From contig NZ_JACCKX010000001.1 in the NCBI RefSeq assembly GCF_013423955.1, positions 806,001 through 870,000 of the forward strand: 64,000 nucleotides of DNA. The letters run 5' to 3'. The notes under the pieces were generated by a model, which searched no databases, was not told the origin of the DNA, and saw nothing but the letters and a program-made list of their open reading frames with translations. Origin of the DNA: Ottowia beijingensis (GTDB taxonomy: Bacteria > Pseudomonadota > Gammaproteobacteria > Burkholderiales > Burkholderiaceae_C). Shown here in pieces: positions 17,213-28,878 of this stretch; the first letter of the stretch is position 1; each line of letters opens with the position of its first letter. The position numbers were made by a program, and so were the translations under genes.

Positions 17213-17877
17213 TTAGGCTGTATCGAACAAATTCAAGAGCTGGATGGGCGAATCGATGATGGCGTCCGCCAACCAGCGTGAAACATCGGCGCCGGCGCCA
17301 AGGTAGCCGTAACGTGCCGCCACGGTGGCCACGCCCGCGGCGCGCCCGGCCTGCATGTCGCGCTCGTCGTCGCCCACGTACACGCAATGCGCTGGTGACA
17401 CGTTCATCTGTCGCATGGCCTCCTGCACCGGCGCGGGATGCGGCTTGATGTGCGGTGTGGTATCGCCGCAGACGATGGTGCCGGCGGCGCTGAACAGCGA
17501 CATGGTTGCCGTGAGCGGAACAGTGAAGCGCCTCGACTTGTTGGTGACCACACCCCAGGCGATGCGTTGGCGCGTCAGCGTGAGCAGGAGTTGGTCGACC
17601 CCCTCGAACGGGCGGGTGAGGCGCGTCATGCGCTGCTCGTAGCGGTCGAAGAACTCTTCCTTCAAGGCGCCAAATTCGGCGTGCTCGGGGTGACGCCGAA
17701 CGCCGTGCCCAGCATGCCCCGGGCGCCGGCGCCCGCGTGGGCCCGGTACGCTTCGATGGGCAGCGACGGCAAACCACGCGCGACGCGCATCTCGTCGGCG
17801 GCCAGGCCCAGGTCGGCAGCGCTGTCGATGAGGGTGCCGTCGAGGTCGAACAGCACGCAGCGGATGTGACCGAACAT
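17213..17877 (-). CDS. gph: Phosphoglycolate phosphatase (HAD family), one frame break
   Basis: 221 residues after one added base at the G-run 17687-17690 (plus strand). HAD motifs are motif I VLFDLDGTLIDS (nucleophile and acid Asp), motif II WGVVTNKSRR, motif III lysine in TTPHIKPHPAPV and motif IV YVGDDERDMQAGRAAG. The helical cap (LGLAADEMRVARG, FFDRYEQRMTRL) is of the Gph type. It removes 2-phosphoglycolate formed during repair of oxidised DNA ends. It starts 8 bp after ubiG on the same strand; the ubiG-gph pair is usual in betaproteobacteria. Confidence 0.9.
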
Positions 17878-17885
17878 CTGCGCAC

Positions 17886-18601
17886 TCAGCCAGCGGCCGG
17901 CGGCTTGCGTGCTGCCAGCATGAAGTTGACGCTGGTATCGCGCGACAGCCGATAGCGGCGCGTGATGGGGTTGTATTCGAGACCACAGCTGTGCTGCAGG
18001 TCAAGCCCCGCCGCACGGCAGAACTGGCCCAGTTCGCTGGGGCGCAGCAGGCGCGCGTATTCGTGCGTGCCGCGTGGCACCAGGTTCAGCAAGTACTCGG
18101 CACCGACGATCGCGAGCAGAAAAGACTTGGGGTTGCGGTTGATGGTCGAGAAGAACACCCAGCCACCGGGTTTGACCAGTTGCGCGCAGGCGCGGACGAT
18201 GGAGGCCGGGTCGGGCACGTGCTCCAGCATCTCCATGCAGGTGACGACGTCGAACTGGCCAGGCAATTCATCCGCCAGCGCTTCTGCCGAGATCTGTCGG
18301 TAGGCGATGTGGGGCGTGCCGGCCTCCAGCGCATGCAGTTGCGCAACCTTGAGGGATTTTTCCGCCAGATCGATGCCCAGCACATCCGCGCCTTTGCGCG
18401 CCATCGCGTCGGCCAGAATGCCGCCGCCACAACCCACGTCCAACACACGATGCCCGTTCAGCGGTGCGATGCTGTCGATCCATTCGAGGCGCAGGGGTTG
18501 ATGGCATGCAGGGGGCCGAACTCGCCCGCTTGGTCCCACCAGCGGTGCGCCAAGGACGAAAACTTGGCCAGTTCGGCATGGTCTACATTGGCTGTGTTCA
18601 T
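17886..18601 (-). CDS. ubiG: Ubiquinone biosynthesis O-methyltransferase, one frame break
   Basis: 238 residues after one added base at the G-run 18494-18497 (plus strand), starting [23 protein letters not shown], the classical UbiG start (W-WD motif). SAM-binding motif [19 protein letters not shown], motif [18 protein letters not shown] and motif [23 protein letters not shown] are present. It catalyses both O-methylations of the ubiquinone ring. It is followed by gph 8 bp downstream. Confidence 0.94.
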
Positions 18602-18646
18602 GGCGGGCATTGTCCCATGCACGGGCCGCTGAACCAGAGCGGCTAC

Positions 18647-19872
18647 TCAATCGCTCAGGCCATGGAACCGCGCAAACCTCGTGCGCTCTGCTGCCACTTC
18701 ATCGTGCGTGATGCAGGCTTTTGGCGCATTCTCACCGCGTGACTTCCAGTAGCTGCGATACGCATGGCTTTGATAAGGGTCGGCGACGACGTAGCCGGCC
18801 TGCTCCGGGCAGCGCTGGGCGTCAGCGCAGTCACGCCATGTCGCACCGTAGATGACGCGCCCGTCCCGTGTCAGACCCGGGAACGCGCTGGCCAGCACCC
18901 GATGCTTGGCGTGCTCCAGCCTGAATGTCTGCCTGAGATCGCGGTCGTGCACATAAACATGGCCGAGATCGCTGTACGTCAGCCACGCGGAAGTGCCGGC
19001 GCGCGGGAAGCCAAACACGGCCTTGCTGGGCGACAGGCCCAGGTCTGCGCGCAGATCGCATGGGTGATCAAGCGCATCGGCGGCCGGCGCCAGCCCATAG
19101 ACACGCATGGATGGCTGACCAGCACGCGGTGCTTGCGGAATGGCCGAGAACTCCGCGCCGTCAACCGACAGCATGGGCAGCGCATACACGTTGCCGTCGG
19201 CCGCGGCGCGATGGCCACAGATAAAGCGTGGGCCGACGGTATTGACGACCTTGGCAGTCGCCCCTGCATCCTGCACCTCGATGGCAGCCACTTGCAGAGG
19301 CCCGACGCCTTGCGCATCCGAATCGGCATTCTGGGGCCAGCTCAAAGATCGAATCTGCACGCGTTGGCCGCTTCCAGAAGAACCCTCCCCGCGGTCAACC
19401 CATGGTCCCAGTTCGGACGCTGCTGCGTAGAAGCCCGTCATTCCCCCTTGAACAGTGGCTTGGCCGCTGTCTGCAGACGCGGAATGTCGCTGAAGCGATA
19501 GTGTTCGCCAGAAACGTCGACAAGGTATCGCCATGTGCCCTGGACAGGAAATGCCTCGTTGGAAAACGGCGTGCGATAAGCCTTGACAGCGCCGCTGGAT
19601 GTTGCAGGCAGTTCCATCAAACTCACCTTGCCCAACTGAGCGCCAGAATACGAGCGCAGGATGAAACGTCCGTCCGGGCTGATGCGTTCGTACGTTCCCA
19701 ACGCTGCTACGCCGTGCGTGTCGCGGCCAACGATGTGGGCGTCCAGCGGCAGATAGGTCAAGGGCGGAATGCATGCCGGCCCTGCGGCGTGAGCCATCGC
19801 CATGGCGGCGCCGACGCCCAGCGCCAGCACACCCGCATGCCGGCCACCCCTGAACGCCCTGTTCAACGGCAT
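18647..19872 (-). CDS. Secreted hypothetical protein, one frame break
   Basis: 408 residues after adding one base to the C-run 19443-19447 (plus strand), which fuses ...TAAKPLFKGG to MTGFYAAASELGPW. It starts at 19872 (MPLNRAFRGGRHAG), with a signal peptide ending LGVGAAMAMAHAAG. The body is strand-rich with repeated motifs such as ISPDGRFILRSYSG, WRYLVDVSGEHYRFSD, FPGLTRDGRVIYGATWRD, reminiscent of beta-propeller repeats, but I recognise no family. Its start overlaps the end of the upstream secreted protein by 10 bp, implying translational coupling. A periplasmic role is inferred from the signal peptide. Confidence 0.7.
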
Positions 19873-20387
19873 GACACGGCCTCCAGTTCGGTGCCCCGCG
19901 CTTGCAGCAGACCATGCCATGCAGCGTCCGGCATGACGCCGAGGATCGGCCACGGGTGCGCGCGCCCACAACGGACAACGATGGTGGCGGGAGAGTGATT
20001 CAGCACTTGACAAGCCCGCCCGGTATCCGGGTCGAGCGCGGGAGCTTCGGTCAACTCCATTGCGCCGGCAGCAGCGACAGCCTGCAGCCACTCATCCTGA
20101 GCAACCCGGGGATCGCGAAAGACAACGACGTGGAATCCAGCCTCGCGGGCCACCCCAGCCATCCGGCGCCATTCCTGCAGCGCGTAAGGCATGCGGGGTG
20201 ACAGCACCATCTGCGCGACAGGCTGCGTCCCAGGCTCCATGCGTGAGAGCCCTGCTCGAAAGTCACAAGGCGCCTCAAGAGCCCCGGCGACGACGTGATC
20301 ACCTTGCGAACCGGCATTCACCGCCGGAGCAAGGCCAAAAAGGGCACCAGAGATCAGGACGATGGCCCCAACGCCACGGCACTTCAT
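19863..20387 (-). CDS. Secreted hypothetical protein
   Basis: 174 residues. The signal peptide is GVGAIVLISGALFGLAPAVNAGS. The mature part has the pattern PCDFRAGLSRMEPG, LQEWRRMAGVAREAGFHVVVF, DEWLQAVAAAGAMEL, ILGVMPDAAWHGLLQAR and three cysteines that may form a disulfide; the alternating helix-strand pattern looks like a small alpha/beta fold. No family is recognised. It is coupled by a 10-bp overlap to the next gene, so the two probably work together outside the cytoplasm. Confidence 0.75.
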   Translation of the reverse strand: MKCRGVGAIVLISGALFGLAPAVNAGSQGDHVVAGALEAPCDFRAGLSRMEPGTQPVAQMVLSPRMPYALQEWRRMAGVAREAGFHVVVFRDPRVAQDEWLQAVAAAGAMELTEAPALDPDTGRACQVLNHSPATIVVRCGRAHPWPILGVMPDAAWHGLLQARGTELEAVSCR

Positions 20388-20415
20388 CGCGCAGACAATT
20401 TCATCGGTCCAATGA

Positions 20416-20450
20416 AAAAGCCCCGGGAGCTGACGCTCCCAAGGCTCTTT
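20416..20450 (-). terminator. Terminator of the ompA-like gene
   Basis: Read on the minus strand, GGGAGC-GTCA-GCTCCC with extended GAGCC/GGGCT arms, then TTTTTC, about 25 bp after the stop of the gene at 20475. Confidence 0.8.
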
Positions 20451-20474
20451 GAGTAATGTCCGAAAAGGATCGGA

Positions 20475-21131
20475 TTACTTCGTGGCGCGCGTGCCCACCA
20501 CTTCCACTTCCACGCGACGGTTCTTCGCGCGGCCTTCGGCGGTACGGTTGTCAGCCACAGGCTGCTTTTCGCCCTTGCCTTCGGTGTAGATGCGGTTGCG
20601 CTCGATGCCCTTGGACACCAGGTAGGCCTTCACGGCTTCGGCACGGCGGACCGACAGGCGCTGGTTGTAGGCGTCAGAGCCGACCGAGTCGGTGTGACCC
20701 ACAGCAATGATGACTTCCAGGTTGATGCCTTGGATCTTGCTGACCAGATCGTCCAGCTTGGCGCGGCCTTCGGGCTTCAGCACCGACTTGTCGAAGTCGA
20801 AGAAGGCGTCGGCAGCGTAGGTCACCTTCTGGGCGGCCAAAGGAGCAGGTGCGGGAGCAGGTGCCGGAGCAGCTGCGGCAGGAGCCGGAGCGGCGGCAGG
20901 AGCGGGAGCGGCGGCCTTCGGTGCTTCCAGAGCGCCATCGCAGCCAGGAGCAGCGGTAGCGGGCGTCCAGAAGGCATCGCGCCAGCACAGTTCGTTGGTG
21001 CCGTTCTTCCAGATCAGGTTGCCGTGGCCGCTGCGCCAGTTGTCGGAGTTGATCGTCGAGCCAGCTGCGAAGGCGGAACCAGCCACGGTTGCAACAGCGA
21101 ACATGATCGCTACTTTGTTCAGTTTCTTCAT
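20475..21131 (-). CDS. ompA: OmpA-family outer membrane protein
   Basis: 218 residues from the ATG at 21131 (MKKLNKVAIMFAVATV). The signal peptide cleaves after SAFA. A short N-terminal segment with two cysteines (NELCWRDAFWTPATAAPGC) precedes an Ala/Pro linker. The C-terminal OmpA peptidoglycan-binding domain is TYAADAFFDFDKSVLKP, IIAVGHTDSVGSDAYNQRLS, RRAEAVKAYLVSKGI and GRAKNRRVEVEV, with Asp and Arg that hold diaminopimelate. It lacks an N-terminal barrel, so it tethers the outer membrane to the wall. Divergent from gyrA, with 237 bp between. Confidence 0.92.
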   Translation of the reverse strand: MKKLNKVAIMFAVATVAGSAFAAGSTINSDNWRSGHGNLIWKNGTNELCWRDAFWTPATAAPGCDGALEAPKAAAPAPAAAPAPAAAAPAPAPAPAPLAAQKVTYAADAFFDFDKSVLKPEGRAKLDDLVSKIQGINLEVIIAVGHTDSVGSDAYNQRLSVRRAEAVKAYLVSKGIERNRIYTEGKGEKQPVADNRTAEGRAKNRRVEVEVVGTRATK

Positions 21132-21368
21132 GGTTCTCCTCATGGGGAAAAAGCCGCAGCCGGGCTGCGATAAATCGGACGCTTCAAGTGACCACCACCA
21201 AAAACGTTGGATTGATTGTGCCACACGTCTTTGTGCATTCTTAACAGAACCGCGGCGCGCCCCGTCAGACAAGCGCTCAATTCAAGCCGAATGTTGCTGT
21301 GATACGACACCGCAAAGCGCCTAGAATCAGCGACTTTCGCCCGCTCGGGCGGGACTCTCTATATAGAT

Positions 21369-24024
<2,656 letters not shown>

Positions 24025-24027
24025 ACC

Positions 24028-24603
24028 TTGAAAGTCACTTATCTTCGCCTTCCTGCTGCTATCGTATTGGCAGCTGCTTGCGCACTATCCATGCCGGCTA
24101 CAGCCCAAAATGATGGCAAACGTGCCTTGGCCACCAAGCTGGCGCAAATCCAGCTGAAGGCCGACAGTGCAGCGCTGGCCGAGCAGTTGACCGCCACCGC
24201 GGTGCAGCCGGTGCTGGCCAACTGGTCGCAACGCCTGGACGAAACCGTGCCGCCGGCCAAGCAGAAAGAAGTACGCGACAAGCTGGATGTCGAGTTGAAG
24301 AAGTTCGCGGACAGCACGCACAAGACCGTGGAAGCCCAGGTCGGCAAGGCTGGCGAAGCCGCGCTGGTGCCGATCTTCATGGAGAAGCTCACCGAAGACG
24401 AACTGAAGACCATCATCGCCTACCTCGAATCGCCGGTCAGCACCAAGTTTCAGGCACTGGGCCCAGAAGCCACCAACGCCTGGGCCAAGCGCGTGATCGA
24501 CGCCACCCGCAGTTCAGTTGAAGCTGGTGCCAAGAACTTCGACACGGCAGCGAACCGCATCGTCAGTGCCAGTACGGGCTCTTCCAACGGCGGCAAGAAG
24601 TAA
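24028..24603 (+). CDS. DUF2059 periplasmic protein
   Basis: 191 residues from a TTG start at 24028. The next ATG at 24091 would remove the signal peptide VLAAACALSMPATAQ, so TTG is preferred; GGAG in the gyrA end serves as ribosome site. The mature part is helical with the DUF2059 pattern WSQRLDETVPPAKQKEVRDK, VPIFMEKLTEDELKTIIAYL and SPVSTKFQALGPEA. Function is unknown. It is co-transcribed with gyrA. Confidence 0.88.
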   Translation: MKVTYLRLPAAIVLAAACALSMPATAQNDGKRALATKLAQIQLKADSAALAEQLTATAVQPVLANWSQRLDETVPPAKQKEVRDKLDVELKKFADSTHKTVEAQVGKAGEAALVPIFMEKLTEDELKTIIAYLESPVSTKFQALGPEATNAWAKRVIDATRSSVEAGAKNFDTAANRIVSASTGSSNGGKK

Positions 24604-24624
24604 GAAACCGGCTCACCCCATGCT

Positions 24625-24645
24625 GCGCCGGCAACCTGCCGGCGC
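24625..24645 (+). terminator. Probable terminator after the DUF2059 gene
   Basis: Perfect 9-bp stem GCGCCGGCA/TGCCGGCGC with an ACC loop, followed by ATTGTCGTTTT. The T-run is weak and interrupted. Confidence 0.6.
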
Positions 24646-24674
24646 ATTGTCGTTTTCCGGAGCATTCTGATCCC

Positions 24675-25783
24675 ATGAGTTCGCCACCTCCCATCCAGTC
24701 CGAAGCACTGGCCAGGCTTCGGGTGCAGATCGACAGCCTGGACGCCCAGTTGCTGTCGCTGCTGAATCAGCGCGCCCGAGTGGCCGAAGAGGTGGGCGAC
24801 CTCAAGCGCGAAGAAGGCACGCCTTTTTCCGCCCCGATCGCGTGGCGCAGGTCATCGAGAAGATACAGGCCGCCAACCCAGGGCCGCTGCTGAACCAGCA
24901 CGTGGCCGCCATCTGGCGCGAGATCATGTCCGCCTGCCTGGCACTGGAAGTGCCGCAGCGCGTGGCGGTGCTTGGTCCGCAAGGCACGTTCTGCGAGCAG
25001 GCTGCCATCGAATTCTTCGGCAGCGCCGCCAACCTGATCTACTGCAACAGCTTCGACGAGGTGTTCCACGCCACGGCCGCCGGCACTTCGCAATTCGGCG
25101 TGGTGGGCATGGAGAACTCCACCGAGGGCGTGGTGGCGCGCTCGTTCGACCTGTTCCTGCATTCACCCGTGCACACCGTGGGCGAGGTCAGCCTGCTCGT
25201 GCGCCACAACCTGCTGCGGCAGGTCAATTCGCTCGAAGGCATCGAGGTCGTGCTGGCCCATCCCCAGGCCCTGATGCAGTGCCAGGGCTGGCTGTCAGAG
25301 CATCTGCCGAAGGCCGAGCGCCGCGCGGTGTCCAGCAACGCCGAAGGCGCTCGCCTGGCGTCCACCAACCCGGCCTGGGCCGGCCTGGCCAGCGAGCGAG
25401 CCGCATCGCGGTTCGGGCTGCACATCGTCGCCCATGCCATCCAGGACGAGGCCTACAACCGCACGCGCTTCGCCGTGATCTGCCTGCCGCAGACCCTGGC
25501 GATGCCCGCCGCCACTGCACGCGACTGCACCAGCATCGTGGTGTCGGTGCCCAACAAGCCCGGCTCGGTGCACGACATGCTGACTCCGTTGAAAAAGCAC
25601 GGAGTCTCGATGACGCGCCTGGAGTCGCGCCCGGCCAAGTCCGGCAAATGGGAATACTATTTCTACATCGACCTGCAGGGGCACCCGAGCCAGCCCAACG
25701 TGGCGGCAGCACTGGCCGAACTTCAGGCCTACTGCGCGTTCTACAAGATGCTGGGCGCCTACCCTCTCGGACAAGATGTTTGA
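24675..25783 (+). CDS. pheA: Bifunctional chorismate mutase/prephenate dehydratase (P-protein), one frame break
   Basis: 369 residues after adding one T to the run 24824-24828. Domains in order: AroQ chorismate mutase (about 10-90; LRVQIDSLDAQLLSLLNQRA, Arg and Lys of the helices); prephenate dehydratase (about 100-280; VLGPQGTFCEQAA, GMENSTEGVV, the catalytic Thr in NRTRFAVICL); ACT domain (about 290-360) with the phenylalanine-binding ESRP in MTRLESRPAKSG. It makes phenylpyruvate from chorismate and is feedback-inhibited by Phe. It overlaps tyrA by 8 bp. Confidence 0.96.
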
Positions 25784-26648
25784 ACAACTCGGACTGATCG
25801 GCTGCGGCCTGATGGGCGGCTCGTTCGCCCTGGCGCTCAAGCGCGCCGGCCTGGTGCGCCGGGTCGTCGGCTACAGCAAGTCGCCCTCCACCACCGCGCG
25901 GGCCTTGCAACTGGGCGTGATCGATGTCGAGGCGCCGTCTGCCCTGCTCGCCGTCTCTGGTGCCGATCTGGTGCTGCTGGCCGTGCCCGTGGCCGCCACC
26001 GAAACCACGCTGAAAGCCATCCGCCACCTCGTCAGTCCCGACATGCTGATCATGGACGTCGGCTCCAGCAAGCGCGATGTGGTCGACGCCGCGCGCCGCG
26101 TGCTCAAGCATGACGTCGGCGTGTTCGTGCCCTGCCACCCGATCACCGGCCGCGAAGTGTCGGGCGTCGAGAATGCCGACGCCGGTCTGTACGCCGGCAG
26201 GCAGGTCATCCTCACGCCGATCGAGCGCACCCTGACCACCAAGCTCGACCAGGCCGTCGCCCTGTGGCGCGCGCTCGGCTGCGAGGTGGTCACGATGTCG
26301 CCCGAGGCACACGACGCCGCCTTCGCCGCGGTCAGCCACCTGCCGCACCTGCTGGCGTTCGCGCTCATGAACAGCATCACCGGCCAGCCCGAAGGCAAGG
26401 ACTACCTCTCGATGGCGGGTCCGGGGTTCCGCGACTTCAGCCGCATTGCTGCGGCTGATCCGCAGATGTGGCGCGACGTGCTGATCGCCAACCGCGAGGA
26501 GCTGGCGCGCCAGACCGAGCAATTCCAGCTCGCCCTGGCTGAATTCCAGCACTTGATCGTCAATGGCCAGGCCGACGAACTGGAGCGCCTGATCAACCGC
26601 GCCAGCCACGCACGGGCCAACTGGCGCGTGTCACCCGGCGCACGTTGA
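25776..26648 (+). CDS. tyrA: Prephenate dehydrogenase
   Basis: 290 residues, monofunctional. The Rossmann start is [21 protein letters not shown]; the active-site histidine is in [16 protein letters not shown]; the second conserved stretch is [12 protein letters not shown], followed by the helical dimer domain with [18 protein letters not shown]. It oxidises prephenate to 4-hydroxyphenylpyruvate for tyrosine synthesis. There is no ACT domain. It is translationally coupled to pheA (8-bp overlap) and to the next gene (TTGA overlap). Confidence 0.95.
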   Translation: MFEQLGLIGCGLMGGSFALALKRAGLVRRVVGYSKSPSTTARALQLGVIDVEAPSALLAVSGADLVLLAVPVAATETTLKAIRHLVSPDMLIMDVGSSKRDVVDAARRVLKHDVGVFVPCHPITGREVSGVENADAGLYAGRQVILTPIERTLTTKLDQAVALWRALGCEVVTMSPEAHDAAFAAVSHLPHLLAFALMNSITGQPEGKDYLSMAGPGFRDFSRIAAADPQMWRDVLIANREELARQTEQFQLALAEFQHLIVNGQADELERLINRASHARANWRVSPGAR

Positions 26649-28668
26649 CGCCGCTTCACCCCGTGTTCGATACCGAATTTCTCGACATACCGGCGCTGCG
26701 CTCTGTCTCCGGTACGGTGCGCCTGCCCGGCTCCAAGAGCATCTCCAACCGCGTGCTGCTGCTGGCGGCGCTGTGCGAAGGTCGGACCACCGTCCACGAT
26801 CTGCTCGACTCCGACGATACGCGCGTGATGCTGCAGGCCTTGCGGCAGCTGGGTTGCAGTGTGACGGTCGAGGGCGCAACCGCCGTCATCAATGGCTTGG
26901 GCAGTCGCCCGCGCCAGCCGCAGGCCGACTTGTTCCTGGGCAACGCCGGCACGGCCATGCGACCTCTGACGGCCGCACTGGCGGTGCTGGGTGGCGACTA
27001 CACGCTCAGCGGGATTCCACGCATGCACGAGCGGCCCATCGGCGACCTGGTCAATGCGCTGCGGGCCGTGGGCTGCCGCGTCGACTACCTCGGCCAGGAA
27101 GGCTACCCGCCGCTGCGCATCGGCCAGCCCCAGTTGCGGCTCGGCCAGCCGATCCCCGTGCGCGGCGACGTGTCCAGCCAGTTCCTCACAGCGCTGCTGA
27201 TGGCCCTGCCGCTGGCTGCGCAGACGCAGGATGTCGTCGTTGACGTCGTGGGCGAGCTGATCTCCAAGCCCTACATCGACATCACGCTGCAGCTGCTGGC
27301 GCGCTTCGGCGTGCAGGTGCGGCGCGAGAACTGGGCACGCTTCGTCATCCCCGCAGGCAGCCGCTACCAGTCGCCCGGCCAAATCCATGTCGAAGCCGAC
27401 GCTTCTTCAGCTAGTTATTTCATAGCTGCTGGCGCTTTATCGGCGCCGCCTGAAGGCCAGAAAGGCTTGAAAATAGAGGGCGTGGGCGAAACCTCCATCC
27501 AGGGCGACATCCGCTTCGTCGAAGCCGCACGGATGATGGGCGCCGAGATTCAAAGCGGTCCCAATTGGCTTCACGTGCGGCGCGGCCAGTGGCCGTTGAA
27601 GGCCATCGACTTGATTGCAACCACATCCCCGACGCGGCGATGACGCTGGCGGTGATGGCACTCTATGCCGACGGTCCGACCACGCTGCGCAACATCGCCA
27701 GCTGGCGCGTGAAGGAAACCGACCGCATCGCCGCCATGGCCACCGAGCTGCGCAAGCTGGGTGCGGAGGTCGAGGAAGGCGCCGACTTCATCCGCGTGAT
27801 GCCATTGCCCGACGCTGGCGCCTGGCGCGCGGCGTCGATCCACACCTACGACGACCACCGCATGGCCATGTGCGGCTCGCTGGCAGCCTTCAATCCCGCC
27901 GGCCTGCCGGTGCGCATCGAAGACCCCAAGTGCGTCGCCAAGACCTTCCCGGATTACCTCGAAACACTGTTCGCCATCGCACAGCCAGCAGGTGCCGTGC
28001 CCGTCATCTGCATCGACGGCCCCACGGCCTCCGGCAAGGGCACGCTGGCCAGCGAAGTGGCGCGCCGGCTGGGCTATCACTACCTCGACTCCGGTTCGCT
28101 GTACCGGCTCACCGGCTTGGCCGCTCGCCGCGCGCAGCTGGAACCCGATCCGTGCAACGAGGCAGCAATCAGCGCCCTGGCCCAGTCCCTGCCGGTGCGC
28201 TTTGTGGCCGATCGCATCCTGCTCGGCGACGAGGACGTCAGCGACGCCATTCGCACCGAAGCTGCAGGCATGGATGCATCATGCGTTTCCGCCTTGCCTA
28301 GCGTGCGCCAGTCGCTCCTGAATTTGCAGCACGGCTTTGCCTGCCTGCCCGGCCTGGTGGCCGATGGGCGCGACATGGGCACCACCATCTTTCCGCAGGC
28401 GGCGCTCAAGGTCTATCTCACTGCCGGTGCTGCGCAGCGCGCCGAAAGGCGCCATAAGCAATTGATTTCCAAGGGAATTCCTGCTAATATCAACAGTCTT
28501 CGCGCCGACTTGGAAGCGCGCGATGCGCGGGATCAGTCCCGCACCGCATCGCCTCTCAAGCCCGCGCAAGACGCCCTGCTGCTGGACAACTCGCAGCTGA
28601 CGGTCGAGGAATCGGTCGATCAGGTGCTCCGCTGGTGGCAGGAGAGGCAGCCGTTTCGCACCTCCTGA
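26645..28668 (+). CDS. aroA-cmk: Fused EPSP synthase-cytidylate kinase, one frame break
   Basis: About 670 residues after adding one base near 27611. The start is either TTG 26645, overlapping the tyrA stop, or GTG 26663, which gives the usual [12 protein letters not shown]. Residues 1-440 are Aro[82 protein letters not shown] and YDDHRMAM. After a short linker (LFAIAQPAG) comes cytidylate kinase: P-loop [48 protein letters not shown] and [18 protein letters not shown]. AroA condenses shikimate-3-phosphate with PEP; Cmk phosphorylates CMP/dCMP. The fusion occurs in Comamonadaceae. The frame is open from the aroA tail straight into cmk, so the fusion does not depend on the repair. Confidence 0.94.
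27408..27440 (+). repeat. Dispersed-repeat core inside the aroA coding region
   Basis: ATAGCTGCTGGCGCTTTAT at 27422-27440, with a TTATTT just upstream, is identical to 36667-36685 and to the reverse complement at 50681-50699. Here it encodes the conserved FIAAGAL of AroA with A/T-ending codons unlike the rest of the gene. Confidence 0.8.
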
Positions 28669-28684
28669 AGGTGTGGCTGCCCAC

Positions 28685-28716
28685 CCGGTCAAGACACGTT
28701 GCTGCGCCTTGACCGG
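28685..28716. promoter_or_regulatory. Hairpin in the rpsA leader
   Basis: Perfect 9-bp stem CCGGTCAAG (28685-28693) with CTTGACCGG (28708-28716) in the 210-bp gap before rpsA. There is no T-run, so it is either a cmk 3' end structure or part of the S1 leader; autoregulation of rpsA is known in enterobacteria but not shown here. Confidence 0.45.
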
Positions 28717-28878
28717 CCACCCGCCCCATTGGCTTCCCTCCGCGCGTTCAAGCGCACTGAGTCCATGGGTTGTTCAACCTGACCGCGGTCCTGCCGCAAA
28801 CCACGTCCCCGCCACCAGCCTTTAGAAACGATTGCACCGTGCCGTCGTGAACCTGTGTGTGCGGACAAGGAACCTTTC

